A stretch of DNA of 64,000 nucleotides, from contig NZ_PZZM01000001.1 of assembly GCF_003046175.1 (NCBI RefSeq), positions 3,303,001 through 3,367,000 of the forward strand, in the 5' to 3' direction. Shown piece by piece: positions 17,712 through 26,914 of this stretch. Positions within the stretch are counted from its first letter, which is position 1. Each line of letters begins with the position of its first letter. The DNA is from Bosea sp. 124. GTDB taxonomy: Bacteria > Pseudomonadota > Alphaproteobacteria > Rhizobiales > Beijerinckiaceae. The position numbers and the translations under genes were made by a program. The notes under the pieces were generated by a model that saw nothing but the letters and a program-made list of their open reading frames with translations, searched no databases and was not told the origin of the DNA.

Positions 17712-20700
17712 ATGAACGATATGAGCGAGCTGTCGGCGACGACAGGGCTGGCGGCGGCGAAGCCGCTCGCCATGATGATGGGCGAGAAGCGCCCGGACCT
17801 CCTGCGCGACGAAGTGCTGGGCGAGATCTTTGCGGCGACCGTGACGGCGCGCGGCGCGCATCCGGTGCTGGTCGATGCGTCGCGACGCCTGAGCTATGAC
17901 GAGGTCTGGGCAGCGGCCGGGCGACAGGCGCGCGGGCTTGCGCTGGCGGGGGTCGGGCAGGGCGATCTCGTCGGCCTGTGGATGCCGCGCGGCATCGACC
18001 TCCTGATCGCGCAGCTCGCGATCACGCGGGCGGGCGCCGCCTGGGTTCCTTTCGATGCCGAAGCCCCGGTCGAGCGCATCGCCGTCTGCCTTGCCGATGC
18101 CGAGGCCAAGGGCATCGTCACGGCCACCGAATGGCAGGGGCGGGCGGCGGGAACGGAACGCCTCGTCTGGACGCCAGAGGTGCTCATGGCCGGCGATGAC
18201 GGCGTCGCCATGCCGGCGCGCGCCGCCGGGCTGAGCAATGCCCATCCCGCCTATCTGATCTACACCTCGGGCTCGACCGGCACGCCGAAGGCGATCGTCA
18301 TCAGCCATCGCAACATCTGTCATTTCCTGCGTTCCGGGAATGCGCTCTATGGCATCACTGCCGACGACATCGTCTTCCAGGGCGCCTCCGTCGCTTTCGA
18401 CCTGTCGATGGAGGAGATCTGGACGCCCTATCTCGCCGGGGCGACGCTCTATGTCGCCTCGCCGGAGACGATGGGCGACGCCGAGAAGCTGCCGGCGATC
18501 CTGACCGAGGCCGGCGTCACCGTGATCGATACGGTGCCGACGCTGCTCGGCATCCTGCCGGCGGACGTGCCGTCGTTGAAGCTGATCCTGCTCGGCGGCG
18601 AAGCCTTGCCGCCCGCGACCGTGCAGAAATGGTCGAAGCCCGGCCGGCGCATCCTGAATACCTATGGGCCGACCGAGGCGACCGTGGTCGCGACCGCTGC
18701 CGAGGTTATGCCCGGCGAGACCGTCACGATCGGCCGGCCGATCCCCAACTACACCGCCTATATCGTCAACGAGGCGATGGAGCTGGTGGGGCCAGGCGAG
18801 CAGGGGGAGCTCCTGATCGGCGGCCCGGGCGTTGCCCGGGGCTATCACGGCCGGCCCGAGCTGACGGCCGAGAAGTTCATCGCCAACCCGTTCGGCAATC
18901 CCTTCGGGGGCGCCGAGGACCCGGTGCTCTACCGTTCGGGCGACGCTGTCAGCCTCGACGGCAACGGCAACATCGTCTTCCACGGGCGCATCGACGACCA
19001 GATCAAGATCCGCGGCTTCCGCGTCGAGCTCGGCGAGATCGAAACCAAGCTCAGCGACGAGCCCGGCGTCAACCAGGCCGCGGTGGTGATGCGCATCGAC
19101 GACGAGATCGAGCGGCTCGTCGCCTTCGTCGTGGCGGAGCCGGGCGTGGCGGTGGACGGGGCGGCGCTGCGCGCCTCGCTGCGCGGCCAGTTGCCGCCTT
19201 ACATGGTCCCGGCCCATTTCGAGGCGGTGGGCTCGCTGCCGCGCATGGTCTCCGGCAAAGTCGACCGCCGGATGCTGAAGGCCGCGCCGCTGACGGCGCC
19301 GAGCGCTGCAGGCGAGCAGGAGCCGCCGCGCAATGCGACGGAGGCTGCCCTGCTCGAAGCCGCGAGGCGCGTGCTCGGTGCCTCCAGCCTGCCGCTGGAG
19401 GCCGATTTCTTCGTCGATCTCGGCGGGCATTCGCTGCTGGCTGCCCGTTTCATCTCGATCGTGCGCGAGACGCCGGCCTATGCCGGTATCACGCTACAGG
19501 ATGTCTATGGCGCGCGGACGCTGCGCGGCATGGCGGCGCTGCTCGACGGACGTGGCATCGCGGAGGCGCAGGACCTCTCCTTTACGCCGCCGCCCTTCCT
19601 GCGCCGTTTTCTCTGCGGACTGGCGCAGGCCTTCGCCTTGCCGGTGATCATCGGCCTGTCGACGGCGCAGTGGCTCGGCATCTTTGTCACCTACATGCTG
19701 CTGTCGGGCGAGGATCTGCCGCTGCTGGGGCAGATCTTCGCGCTGCTCGGCGTCTATGTCGCGATCACCATCGTCACCGGCCTGATCGCGATCGTGCTGA
19801 AATGGATCGTGCTCGGCCGCACCAGGCCCGGGGTCTACCCGCTGTGGGGCTTCTATTATTTCCGTTGGTGGTTCGCCGCCCGCGTGGCTGGCCTCGTCCA
19901 TATCAAATGGCTGCAGGGCACGCCGGTGATGCGGATGTACTGGCGGCTGCTCGGTGCCAAGGTCGGGCGCGACGTCATCATCTCCGATTACGAGGCCGGT
20001 GCCATCGACCTGATCACGATCGGCGACGGCACGACCTTTGGCTCGAAGACCACCTTCGCCAATGGCGAGGCGATCGGCGACAAGTTCATCATCGACCGCA
20101 TCACCATCGGCCGGGATGTCTGTGCCGGCGCCTCCGTGGTGCTCGGGCATGGCAGCGTGATCGGCGATCATGCCGAGATCGGCGACCTGACCGCGATCGC
20201 GCCCGGCGCGGTCGTCGCCGAGGCCGAGATCTGGGATGGCTCTCCCGCCCGCAAGACCGGCATGGTCGACCTCGCCTCGCTTCCCCCGCAGGCCGAGGCC
20301 AGCCGGCAGCGGCGCGTTGCGATGACGGCATTCTATGCCTTCATGCTCATCGTGCTGCCGCCGATCAGCCTGCTGCCGATCTTCCCGGCCTTCTGGCTGT
20401 TCGACAAGATCGACGACTGGATTTCGACCTGGTCGGAGGTCAGCTATCTCTGGTATCTGCCGATCCTGACCTGGCCGACCGCGATCGGGCTGATCGCCTT
20501 CACCGTGCTGCTGATGGCGGGCCTGCGCTGGGTGATCCTGCCGCGCGTGACGTCGGGCTCCTATTCGATCCATTCGAGCTTCTACGCCCGCAAATGGACG
20601 GTGGCGCTGGCGACCGAGGTCACGCTCGAGACACTCTCCTCGCTGTTTGCGACGATCTACATGCGGGCCTGGTACCGGATCATGGGTGCGCGCATCGGCA

Positions 20701-21737
20701 AGGGCGCGGAGATCTCGACCAATCTGTCGGGCCGCTACGACCTGACCGGCATCGGCGCCGGCAACTTCATCGCCGACGAGGTCGTCTTTGGCGACGAGGA
20801 CATGCGGCGCGGCTATATGCGCCTCGACATGACCCGCACCGGCGAGCAGGTCTTCGTCGGCAACGATGCGGTCGTGCCGCCCGGCGCGATCATCCCCGAC
20901 CGCGTGCTGATCGGCATCAAGTCGAAGCCGCCCGCCAATGACCAGATGCAGCCCGGCGACACCTGGTTCGGCTCGCCGCCGATCAAGCTGCCGACGCGGC
21001 AGAAGGTCGATCTCGGAGCCGACTGGACCTACAGGCCCTCGCTCGGCAAGCAGGTGGCGCGCGGCGTGTTCGAGGCGCTGCACACCTCCTTCCCGGCGAT
21101 GCTGTTCATCACTTTCGGCACCATCGCGGTCGATCTCGTGCTGCAGCAGAAGATCAATGAGCAGGATTGGACCGGCCTCGTCCTATCCTTCATGGGCGTC
21201 GCGATGTTGATCGCGATTGCTCAGGCGCTGATCTGCGCCGCGATCAAGTGGCTGATGATGGGCGTCTACAAGCCCGTCATGAAGCCGATGTGGTCGTTCT
21301 GGGCGATGCGCACGGAAGCGGTCGCGGTGATGTACTGGGGCTTGGGCGGCAAGGTGCTGTTCGACTATCTGCGCGGGACGCCGTTCCTGCCCTGGTTCCT
21401 GCGGCTGTTCGGCGCGAAATACGGCAAGGGTGTCTGGCTCGATTCAACCGACATCACCGAGTTCGACTGCATCAATGTCGGGGATTTCTGCACCGTCAAC
21501 GCCCATTCGGCGCTGCAGACGCATTTGTATGAGGATCGCGTGATGAAGGTCGGGCGGGTCAAGCTGGGCCGGGGCGTCTGTGTCGGTGCGGGCGCGACCG
21601 TGCTCTACGATACGCATGTCGGCGACTATGCTCAGGTCGGCCTGCTCACGGTGATCATGAAGGGCGAGAACCTGCCGGCGCATACGCGCTGGGAGGGCGC
21701 TCCAGCGGTGCCGGCGAAGGCCGTGGCGGGGCATTGA
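17712..21737 (+). CDS. Pls/PosA-type non-ribosomal peptide synthetase
   Basis: This 1341-residue membrane-bound synthetase has an adenylation domain (about 25-530) with A3 YTSGSTGTPKA at 184, FDLSMEEIW carrying the Asp that binds an amino-acid amine, NTYGPTEAT, YRSGD and catalytic K516 in SGKVDRR. The carrier domain has S574 in DLGGHSLLAA. The C-terminal half lacks a condensation or thioesterase domain. It holds paired membrane helices alternating with three related left-handed beta-helix blocks beginning near residues 706, 948 and 1184. This is the layout of epsilon-poly-lysine synthetase (Pls) and its relatives, which polymerise one amino acid through a side-chain amide. The monomer cannot be read with confidence. 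No phosphopantetheinyl transferase is adjacent. Confidence 0.92.
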   Translation: MNDMSELSATTGLAAAKPLAMMMGEKRPDLLRDEVLGEIFAATVTARGAHPVLVDASRRLSYDEVWAAAGRQARGLALAGVGQGDLVGLWMPRGIDLLIAQLAITRAGAAWVPFDAEAPVERIAVCLADAEAKGIVTATEWQGRAAGTERLVWTPEVLMAGDDGVAMPARAAGLSNAHPAYLIYTSGSTGTPKAIVISHRNICHFLRSGNALYGITADDIVFQGASVAFDLSMEEIWTPYLAGATLYVASPETMGDAEKLPAILTEAGVTVIDTVPTLLGILPADVPSLKLILLGGEALPPATVQKWSKPGRRILNTYGPTEATVVATAAEVMPGETVTIGRPIPNYTAYIVNEAMELVGPGEQGELLIGGPGVARGYHGRPELTAEKFIANPFGNPFGGAEDPVLYRSGDAVSLDGNGNIVFHGRIDDQIKIRGFRVELGEIETKLSDEPGVNQAAVVMRIDDEIERLVAFVVAEPGVAVDGAALRASLRGQLPPYMVPAHFEAVGSLPRMVSGKVDRRMLKAAPLTAPSAAGEQEPPRNATEAALLEAARRVLGASSLPLEADFFVDLGGHSLLAARFISIVRETPAYAGITLQDVYGARTLRGMAALLDGRGIAEAQDLSFTPPPFLRRFLCGLAQAFALPVIIGLSTAQWLGIFVTYMLLSGEDLPLLGQIFALLGVYVAITIVTGLIAIVLKWIVLGRTRPGVYPLWGFYYFRWWFAARVAGLVHIKWLQGTPVMRMYWRLLGAKVGRDVIISDYEAGAIDLITIGDGTTFGSKTTFANGEAIGDKFIIDRITIGRDVCAGASVVLGHGSVIGDHAEIGDLTAIAPGAVVAEAEIWDGSPARKTGMVDLASLPPQAEASRQRRVAMTAFYAFMLIVLPPISLLPIFPAFWLFDKIDDWISTWSEVSYLWYLPILTWPTAIGLIAFTVLLMAGLRWVILPRVTSGSYSIHSSFYARKWTVALATEVTLETLSSLFATIYMRAWYRIMGARIGKGAEISTNLSGRYDLTGIGAGNFIADEVVFGDEDMRRGYMRLDMTRTGEQVFVGNDAVVPPGAIIPDRVLIGIKSKPPANDQMQPGDTWFGSPPIKLPTRQKVDLGADWTYRPSLGKQVARGVFEALHTSFPAMLFITFGTIAVDLVLQQKINEQDWTGLVLSFMGVAMLIAIAQALICAAIKWLMMGVYKPVMKPMWSFWAMRTEAVAVMYWGLGGKVLFDYLRGTPFLPWFLRLFGAKYGKGVWLDSTDITEFDCINVGDFCTVNAHSALQTHLYEDRVMKVGRVKLGRGVCVGAGATVLYDTHVGDYAQVGLLTVIMKGENLPAHTRWEGAPAVPAKAVAGH

Positions 21738-21812
21738 GTGACGCCCGCACTGTTTGCCGTGATCGGTCGCAGCGACTAAGAGCCTGACGCAGAAACCCGT
21801 CAGGCTCAGCCC

Positions 21813-22931
21813 ATGTCCCACAACAGCTTCGGCCATCTCTTCCGCGTCACCACCTTCGGCGAGAGCCATGGGCCCGCGATCGGCTGCGTGGTCGATGGCT
21901 GCCCGCCGCTGCTCCCGCTGACCGAGGCCGACATCCAGGGCGATCTCGATCGCCGGCGGCCGGGCCAGTCGCGCTTCACCACGCAGCGGCAGGAGCCCGA
22001 CCAGGTCCGGATCGTCTCAGGCGTGTTTCCGCGCGAGAGCGACGGCGTGCAGGTGACGACCGGCACCTCGATCGGGCTGATGATCGACAATGTCGACCAG
22101 CGCTCGAAGGACTACTCCGAGATCAAGGACAAATACCGGCCCGGCCATGCCGATTTCACCTATGACGTGAAATACGGCATCCGCGACTATCGCGGCGGGG
22201 GGCGTTCCTCGGCACGCGAGACGGCGATGCGGGTCGCGGCCGGCGCCATCGCCCGCAAGGTCGTTCCCGGCATGATCGTGCGCGGGGCCTTGGTGCAGAT
22301 GGGGCCGCACAAGATCGACCGCAATAACTGGGACTGGGCCGAGGTCGGCAACAACCCGTTCTTCTGCCCCGACGCCAAGGCGGCTGCTTTCTTCGAGGGC
22401 TATCTCGACGGGGTGCGGAAATCGGGCTCGTCGATCGGTGCCGTGCTGGAAATCGTCGCCGAAGGCGTGCCGGCGGGGCTCGGTGCGCCGATCTATGCCA
22501 AGCTCGACGCCGAGATCGCGGCCGCGCTGATGAGCATCAATGCGGTCAAGGGTGTCGAGATCGGCGACGGTTTCGGGGCGGCCGAACTCTCCGGCGAGGA
22601 GAATGCCGACGAGATGCGCGCGGGCAATGACGGCAAGCCGCTGTTCCTGTCGAATCATGCCGGCGGCGTCCTCGGTGGCATCTCGACGGGGCAGCCGATC
22701 GTGGCGCGCTTCGCAGTGAAGCCGACCTCGTCGATCCTGGCGACGCGGGCGACCGTCACGCGCACCGGCGGCGAGGCGGAGATGTTCACCAAGGGGCGCC
22801 ACGACCCCTGCGTGGGCATTCGCGCCGTGCCGGTCGGCGAGGCGATGGTCGCCTGCGTGCTGGCAGACCAGTATCTGCGCCACCGCGCGCAGGTCGGAGT
22901 GATCGAGCCACGCTGGCCGTTTCAGGGCTGA
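21813..22931 (+). CDS. aroC: Chorismate synthase
   Basis: This 372-residue enzyme makes the last shikimate-pathway step, converting 5-enolpyruvylshikimate 3-phosphate to chorismate with reduced FMN. Signatures are [14 protein letters not shown] near the N-terminus, [15 protein letters not shown], a central [12 protein letters not shown] and [13 protein letters not shown] near the C-terminus. The length is normal. It starts 75 bases after the synthetase stop. Confidence 0.97.
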   Translation: MSHNSFGHLFRVTTFGESHGPAIGCVVDGCPPLLPLTEADIQGDLDRRRPGQSRFTTQRQEPDQVRIVSGVFPRESDGVQVTTGTSIGLMIDNVDQRSKDYSEIKDKYRPGHADFTYDVKYGIRDYRGGGRSSARETAMRVAAGAIARKVVPGMIVRGALVQMGPHKIDRNNWDWAEVGNNPFFCPDAKAAAFFEGYLDGVRKSGSSIGAVLEIVAEGVPAGLGAPIYAKLDAEIAAALMSINAVKGVEIGDGFGAAELSGEENADEMRAGNDGKPLFLSNHAGGVLGGISTGQPIVARFAVKPTSSILATRATVTRTGGEAEMFTKGRHDPCVGIRAVPVGEAMVACVLADQYLRHRAQVGVIEPRWPFQG

Positions 22932-22941
22932 CAGGGCGTCA

Positions 22942-22973
22942 TTTCCCGAGCCGCGAAGCGGGCCCGGGAAATC
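22942..22973. repeat. Inverted repeat after aroC
   Basis: Arms ATTTCCCG and CGGGAAAT with GC-rich inner pairs form a hairpin 11 bases past the aroC stop. It lacks a T tract, so it may be an intergenic palindromic repeat rather than a terminator. Confidence 0.45.
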
Positions 22974-23045
22974 TGGATGGAGAGGGGCGTCGATGGCGAG
23001 GGCATGCCCGGTGCAGGCCCGAGCATGACGGCCGAGATCATGCAT

Positions 23046-23088
23046 TTCAGCAATACTGAAAATGTTAAACTGCTTCATTGCAACTGAA
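23046..23088. promoter_or_regulatory. Tandem TTCA-N7-TGAA palindromes upstream of the riboflavin gene
   Basis: Two 15-base dyads of the same design, TTCA-N7-TGAA (23046-23060 and 23074-23088), lie 28 bases apart centre to centre and end 24 bases before the start codon. The first has 5-base arms (TTCAG/CTGAA), and so does the second when extended outward (CTTCA/TGAAG). They look like operators. The downstream enzyme carries its own helix-turn-helix and is a candidate binder. Confidence 0.45.
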
Positions 23089-23112
23089 GCGTCGCGGGAT
23101 TAGCTTCCCGGT

Positions 23113-24390
23113 ATGAAGCTCGACGCCTGGCTCTCGCAGAACAAGATCGGCCGCAGCGCCTTTGCCAAGCAAGTCGGCCTGTCGCCGGCGAGCGTGACCG
23201 CGCTCTGCAACGATCAGAGCGCCTGGATCTCGCGCGAAAGCGCCGAACGCATCGCCGCCGCCACCGGCGGCTCCGTCACCCCCAATGATTTCCTCGGCCT
23301 CGTCAGGCCGCGCGAGGCCGCCATGTCGAATACCGTCACAGCCACCATCGAGGCCTTCGCCCGGGGCGAGATCGTCATCGTAACCGACGACGACGACCGC
23401 GAGAACGAGGGCGATCTCATCGTCGCGGCCTCGCTCTGCACGCCGGAGAAGATGGCCTTCATCATCCGCAACACCTGCGGCATCGTTTGCGCGCCGCTGA
23501 CCTCGGGCGAGGCGAGGCGGCTGCGGCTCGACCCGATGGTGTCCTCGAACGACGCGCCGCTCGGCACCGCCTTCACCATCACGGTCGACGTCAAGCATGG
23601 ACTGACGACGGGCATCTCGGCCGAGCAGCGCTGCAACACGGTGCGGGCGCTGGCCAACGGCAATATGGGGGCCGGCGATTTCGTGCGGCCCGGCCATGTC
23701 TTCCCGCTGATCGCCAAGGATGGCGGCGTGCTGATGCGCTCGGGCCATACGGAAGCGGCGGTCGATCTCTGCAAGCTCGCCGAACTGCCTCCGGTCGGGG
23801 TGATCTGCGAACTCGCCAATGACGACGGCACGGTGATGAAGGGTGCCCAGATCACCGCCTTTGCCCAGAAGCATGGGTTGAAGCAGATCACGGTCGCCGA
23901 TCTGATCGCCTATCGCCAGTCGCGCGAGAAGCTGGTCGAACGGGTTCACAGTTTCCCGGTCAAGACCGCTTTCGGCGAGATGACCGGCCATGTCTACGTC
24001 ACGCCTTTCGAGGACACGCAGCACTTCGCCTTCGTCATGGGCAAGATCGGCGATGGCGAGAAGATTCCGGCCCGGCTGCACCGCGCCGATGTCGTGTCCG
24101 ACGTGCTTGGCGGGGCCGTCACGATCCAGTGCGCGCTGCGCCGGTTCCAGCAGGACGGGCGCGGCGTGCTGATCTATCTGCGCGACGGCTCGGCCGGTGT
24201 GCCGATCAAGGGCGTCGATGAGGACTCGGATGCGTTGCGAAACCAGCAATGGCGCGAGGTCGGCCTCGGCGCCCAGATCCTGCGCGATCTCGGCGTTGGC
24301 TCGATTGTGAACCTCGCCTCGTCGCCGCGGTCCTTCGTGGGCCTGAGCGGCTTCGGCATCGAGATCGCAGACACCCAGCCGCTGGAGTGA
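23113..24390 (+). CDS. ribB: 3,4-dihydroxy-2-butanone-4-phosphate synthase, RibBX type with N-terminal HTH
   Basis: A 425-residue protein. Residues 1-65 are a Cro/XRE-like helix-turn-helix (RSAFAKQVGLSPASVTALC). Residues 71-270 are RibB, which makes the four-carbon riboflavin precursor from ribulose 5-phosphate, with DDDDRENEGD and RSGHTEA intact. Residues 280-425 resemble GTP cyclohydrolase II but have lost its zinc cysteines: the C-x-TGDVFGS-x-RCDC region reads VVSDVLGGAVTIQC, and QEGRGIG is absent. It is therefore a RibBX-like protein without cyclohydrolase activity. An ATG at 23323 would give a form lacking the HTH. No FMN riboswitch is visible upstream. Confidence 0.9.
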   Translation: MKLDAWLSQNKIGRSAFAKQVGLSPASVTALCNDQSAWISRESAERIAAATGGSVTPNDFLGLVRPREAAMSNTVTATIEAFARGEIVIVTDDDDRENEGDLIVAASLCTPEKMAFIIRNTCGIVCAPLTSGEARRLRLDPMVSSNDAPLGTAFTITVDVKHGLTTGISAEQRCNTVRALANGNMGAGDFVRPGHVFPLIAKDGGVLMRSGHTEAAVDLCKLAELPPVGVICELANDDGTVMKGAQITAFAQKHGLKQITVADLIAYRQSREKLVERVHSFPVKTAFGEMTGHVYVTPFEDTQHFAFVMGKIGDGEKIPARLHRADVVSDVLGGAVTIQCALRRFQQDGRGVLIYLRDGSAGVPIKGVDEDSDALRNQQWREVGLGAQILRDLGVGSIVNLASSPRSFVGLSGFGIEIADTQPLE

Positions 24391-24441
24391 GAACGCTTTC
24401 GCAGTTCGCCCTGACGATCGCCGACCGCGGCAGAAGGTCTG

Positions 24442-25038
24442 CTAAACCCAGTCGGCCCGGTTGCCGGTGACGGTCAGGATCTTGCCCTGCCAGATCTCGA
24501 CCATCGAGGCCTTCTGCGGCGGCACGGCGCCAACCAAAGCGAGAATGGCACGGGCGACGCCGCCATGGCTGACGATGACGGTCTCGCCCGGCAGTTCTTC
24601 CAGCACGGGCCGGATGCGATCGGCCAGCATGGCGTAGCTTTCGCCGCCAGGAGGCACGAAGCTCCATTTGTCGCGTTCGCGCAATTGCGCCTGCTCGCGC
24701 TCGGCCTTGCGGATGTCGCGCCAGGTGAAGCCTTCCCAGGAACCGAATGTCAGCTCCTTCAGCCGGTCGTCGAGTCGGTAGGCGCCCGGCGGCAGTCCGA
24801 GTTCGGCGCGCAGGATGTCCATGGTCTCGCGGGCGCGATGCATCGGCGAGCCGATGAAGTCGAGCGTGGCGAAGCCCGGGACCAGCGTGCGCAGGCGCCC
24901 GGCCGCCTCGGCCGCCTGGCGACGGCCGAGATCGTTGAGCGGAATGTCCTGCCCGCCCTGCAGGCGGCCCTCGCGATTCCAGTCGGTCTCGCCGTGGCGA
25001 ACGAGGATGAGCCGGTGCGGGAGCGTGATCGGGAGCAT
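24442..25038 (-). CDS. Histidine phosphatase family protein
   Basis: This 198-residue enzyme is of the phosphoglycerate-mutase/histidine-phosphatase superfamily: LVRHGETDWN (catalytic His near residue 12), GRLQGGQDIPL, SPMHRARETM and VSHGGVARA (second catalytic His). Members dephosphorylate small metabolites; the substrate is not evident. Start 25038 (MLPITLPHR) gives the usual short N-terminus; the frame stays open to 25098. It is convergent with the riboflavin gene and divergent from folP. Confidence 0.9.
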   Translation of the reverse strand: MLPITLPHRLILVRHGETDWNREGRLQGGQDIPLNDLGRRQAAEAAGRLRTLVPGFATLDFIGSPMHRARETMDILRAELGLPPGAYRLDDRLKELTFGSWEGFTWRDIRKAEREQAQLRERDKWSFVPPGGESYAMLADRIRPVLEELPGETVIVSHGGVARAILALVGAVPPQKASMVEIWQGKILTVTGNRADWV

Positions 25039-25191
25039 GGCCGGGCTTCTGCACGCTGCCGGCCGCAAGGTCAAAGCGCCGTGCCGGATCGGGGCCATGC
25101 GTCGCGGCCATGACAGCGGCCTGTTGTTTCCATTGGCCTGTCGCGTGGCGGCGGTCTATAGGCGCCTCTCCGCCCTTTCGGATGGTTCCCG

Positions 25192-26037
25192 ATGCCGCCG
25201 GCTCTCACCTTGCCCGATGGTCGCAGGCTCGCCCTCGACGCTGCGCCCCTTCTGATGGGCATCGTCAACATCACGCCGGATTCCTTTTCAGATGGCGGCA
25301 AGCTGCGTGACGCGGCCGGCGCGATCGCGCATGGCGTGACGCTCGTCGCGGCAGGCGCCGACATCGTCGACATCGGTGGCGAATCGACCAGGCCCGGTCA
25401 CGCCCCTCTCGATGCCGCGACCGAACTCGCCCGCGTCCTTCCGGTGATCGCGGGCCTGAGCGAGCGGACCCGGGCGCCGCTGTCGATCGACACCTGGAAG
25501 GCCGAGGTCGCGGAGGCCGCGCTGAAGGCCGGCGCCTCGATCGTCAACGATGTCTGGGGCGCGCAGCGCGATCCGGCCATCGCCGGGGTCGCGGCCCGGC
25601 ATGGTGCGCCGATCATCCTGATGCACAACCGCGAGACCGTCGATCCGGGGCTCGACATTCTGTCTGACGTGATGCGGTTCCTTGATGCTTCGATCGGCGT
25701 TGCTCTGGCGGCGGGCGTCCCGCGCGAACAGATCGTCGTCGATCCCGGCATCGGCCTGTTCGGCAAGACGCCGGAGCAGTCGCTGCTGCTGATTCGTGAA
25801 CTGGCGAAACTCAAGGACCTCGGCTGTCCGATCCTGCTCGGCGCCTCGCGCAAATCGGTGATCGGGGTCATTACTGGCCAGAGCGTTCCGGCCGATCGTG
25901 TCGCCGGCAGCATCGCGGCCCATCTTTATGGGGCGACGCAGGGAGCGGCGATCATCCGTGTCCACGATGTCAGCGAACATGCGCAGGCGTTCAAGGTCTG
26001 GGCCGCCATCTCACAGCCCCTGGAGCCCCGCCCGTGA
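25192..26037 (+). CDS. folP: Dihydropteroate synthase
   Basis: This 281-residue folate enzyme joins 6-hydroxymethyl-dihydropterin diphosphate to p-aminobenzoate and is the target of sulfonamides. Signatures are MGIVNITPDSFSDGG (loop 1), DIGGESTRPG (loop 2), SIDTWKAEV, NDVWG, DPGIGLFGK and GASRKS. It is the first gene of a folP-folB-folK operon and overlaps folB by 4 bases (GTGA). Confidence 0.96.
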   Translation: MPPALTLPDGRRLALDAAPLLMGIVNITPDSFSDGGKLRDAAGAIAHGVTLVAAGADIVDIGGESTRPGHAPLDAATELARVLPVIAGLSERTRAPLSIDTWKAEVAEAALKAGASIVNDVWGAQRDPAIAGVAARHGAPIILMHNRETVDPGLDILSDVMRFLDASIGVALAAGVPREQIVVDPGIGLFGKTPEQSLLLIRELAKLKDLGCPILLGASRKSVIGVITGQSVPADRVAGSIAAHLYGATQGAAIIRVHDVSEHAQAFKVWAAISQPLEPRP

Positions 26038-26408
26038 GCGATACCGGCATCATCCTGATCGAGAAGCTCGACATCTATGCCTATCACGGCTTCTTTTCGG
26101 AGGAGGAGCGGCTCGGGCAGCGCTTCGTGCTCGACCTCGTGCTGGAAACCGACCTGCGCGCCTCGGCGATCAGCGACGCGCTCGCCGACACCGTGAATTA
26201 CGGCAAGGTCGTCGGCGTGGTCACTGAGGTCTTCACCAGCCGCCGCTTCAACCTGCTGGAGGCGGCGGCACGGGCCGTGGCCCATGCCGTGCTCGATGGC
26301 TTTCCGCCAGTCACGCGCGTCGAGGTGACGCTGCGCAAGCCCGCCCCCCCGATCCACGCCACGCTCGCCAGCGTCGGCATCACGCTGAGCTATCGGCGTG
26401 AGAGTTGA
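26034..26408 (+). CDS. folB: Dihydroneopterin aldolase
   Basis: This 124-residue protein cleaves dihydroneopterin to 6-hydroxymethyl-dihydropterin. The family pattern is clear: YAYHGFFSEEERLGQRF at the N-terminus, DTVNYGKVV in the middle, a Glu in LLEAAA, and VEVTLRKPAPPI near the end. Its GTG start overlaps the folP stop, and its end overlaps folK by 11 bases. Confidence 0.94.
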   Translation: MSDTGIILIEKLDIYAYHGFFSEEERLGQRFVLDLVLETDLRASAISDALADTVNYGKVVGVVTEVFTSRRFNLLEAAARAVAHAVLDGFPPVTRVEVTLRKPAPPIHATLASVGITLSYRRES

Positions 26409-26913
26409 GGCCACGCTGGGGTTCGGCGGCAATCTGGGCGATCCGGTCGCGGCCTTCGCTACGGCGCTGAAGGCGCTTGCGGGCCATGACGGCATCGCGG
26501 TGAAGCGGCTGTCCTCGGTCTACCGGACGCCGCCCTGGGGTAAGCTCGACCAGCCCGAATTCCTCAACATGGCGGTGCTGCTGGAGACGGAGATGCCGGC
26601 GCGCGCGTTGCTGGCGGCGTGCCTCAAACTGGAGCGTGCCGGCGGCCGCGAGCGGCGCGAGCGCTGGGGGCCCCGGACGATCGACATCGACATCCTGAGC
26701 TATGGCGGCGAGACGATCGACGAACCGGGTCTGCAAATTCCGCATCCGCGCATCGCCGAGCGCGCCTTCGTGCTGGCACCGCTGGCGGAGATCGCGCCGG
26801 AACTTCAAATCGGGGGGCGAGCCGTCGTGGCCCTGCTCGAAGCCGTCACAGACGAATCGATCCGCCGCGACGGTGTCGCGACGGATCGATTGAAGGGTCT
26901 GCTGGCAGGCTAG
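26398..26913 (+). CDS. folK: 2-amino-4-hydroxy-6-hydroxymethyldihydropteridine diphosphokinase
   Basis: This 171-residue kinase transfers diphosphate from ATP to 6-hydroxymethyl-dihydropterin, providing the FolP substrate. Motifs are LGFGGNLGDP (usual LGSNLGD with one substitution), SSVYRTPPWG, FLNMAV, ERRERWGPRTIDIDIL and IPHPRIAERAFVL. The start is GTG 26398, inside the folB end. It converges on fabI with one base between the stops. Confidence 0.95.
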   Translation: MRVEATLGFGGNLGDPVAAFATALKALAGHDGIAVKRLSSVYRTPPWGKLDQPEFLNMAVLLETEMPARALLAACLKLERAGGRERRERWGPRTIDIDILSYGGETIDEPGLQIPHPRIAERAFVLAPLAEIAPELQIGGRAVVALLEAVTDESIRRDGVATDRLKGLLAG

Positions 26914-26914
26914 T

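Noticed and set aside
19494-21083. 529-codon minus-strand open frame inside the Pls-type synthetase
   Set aside because: Antisense shadow; the sense frame has repeated beta-helix blocks and membrane helices.
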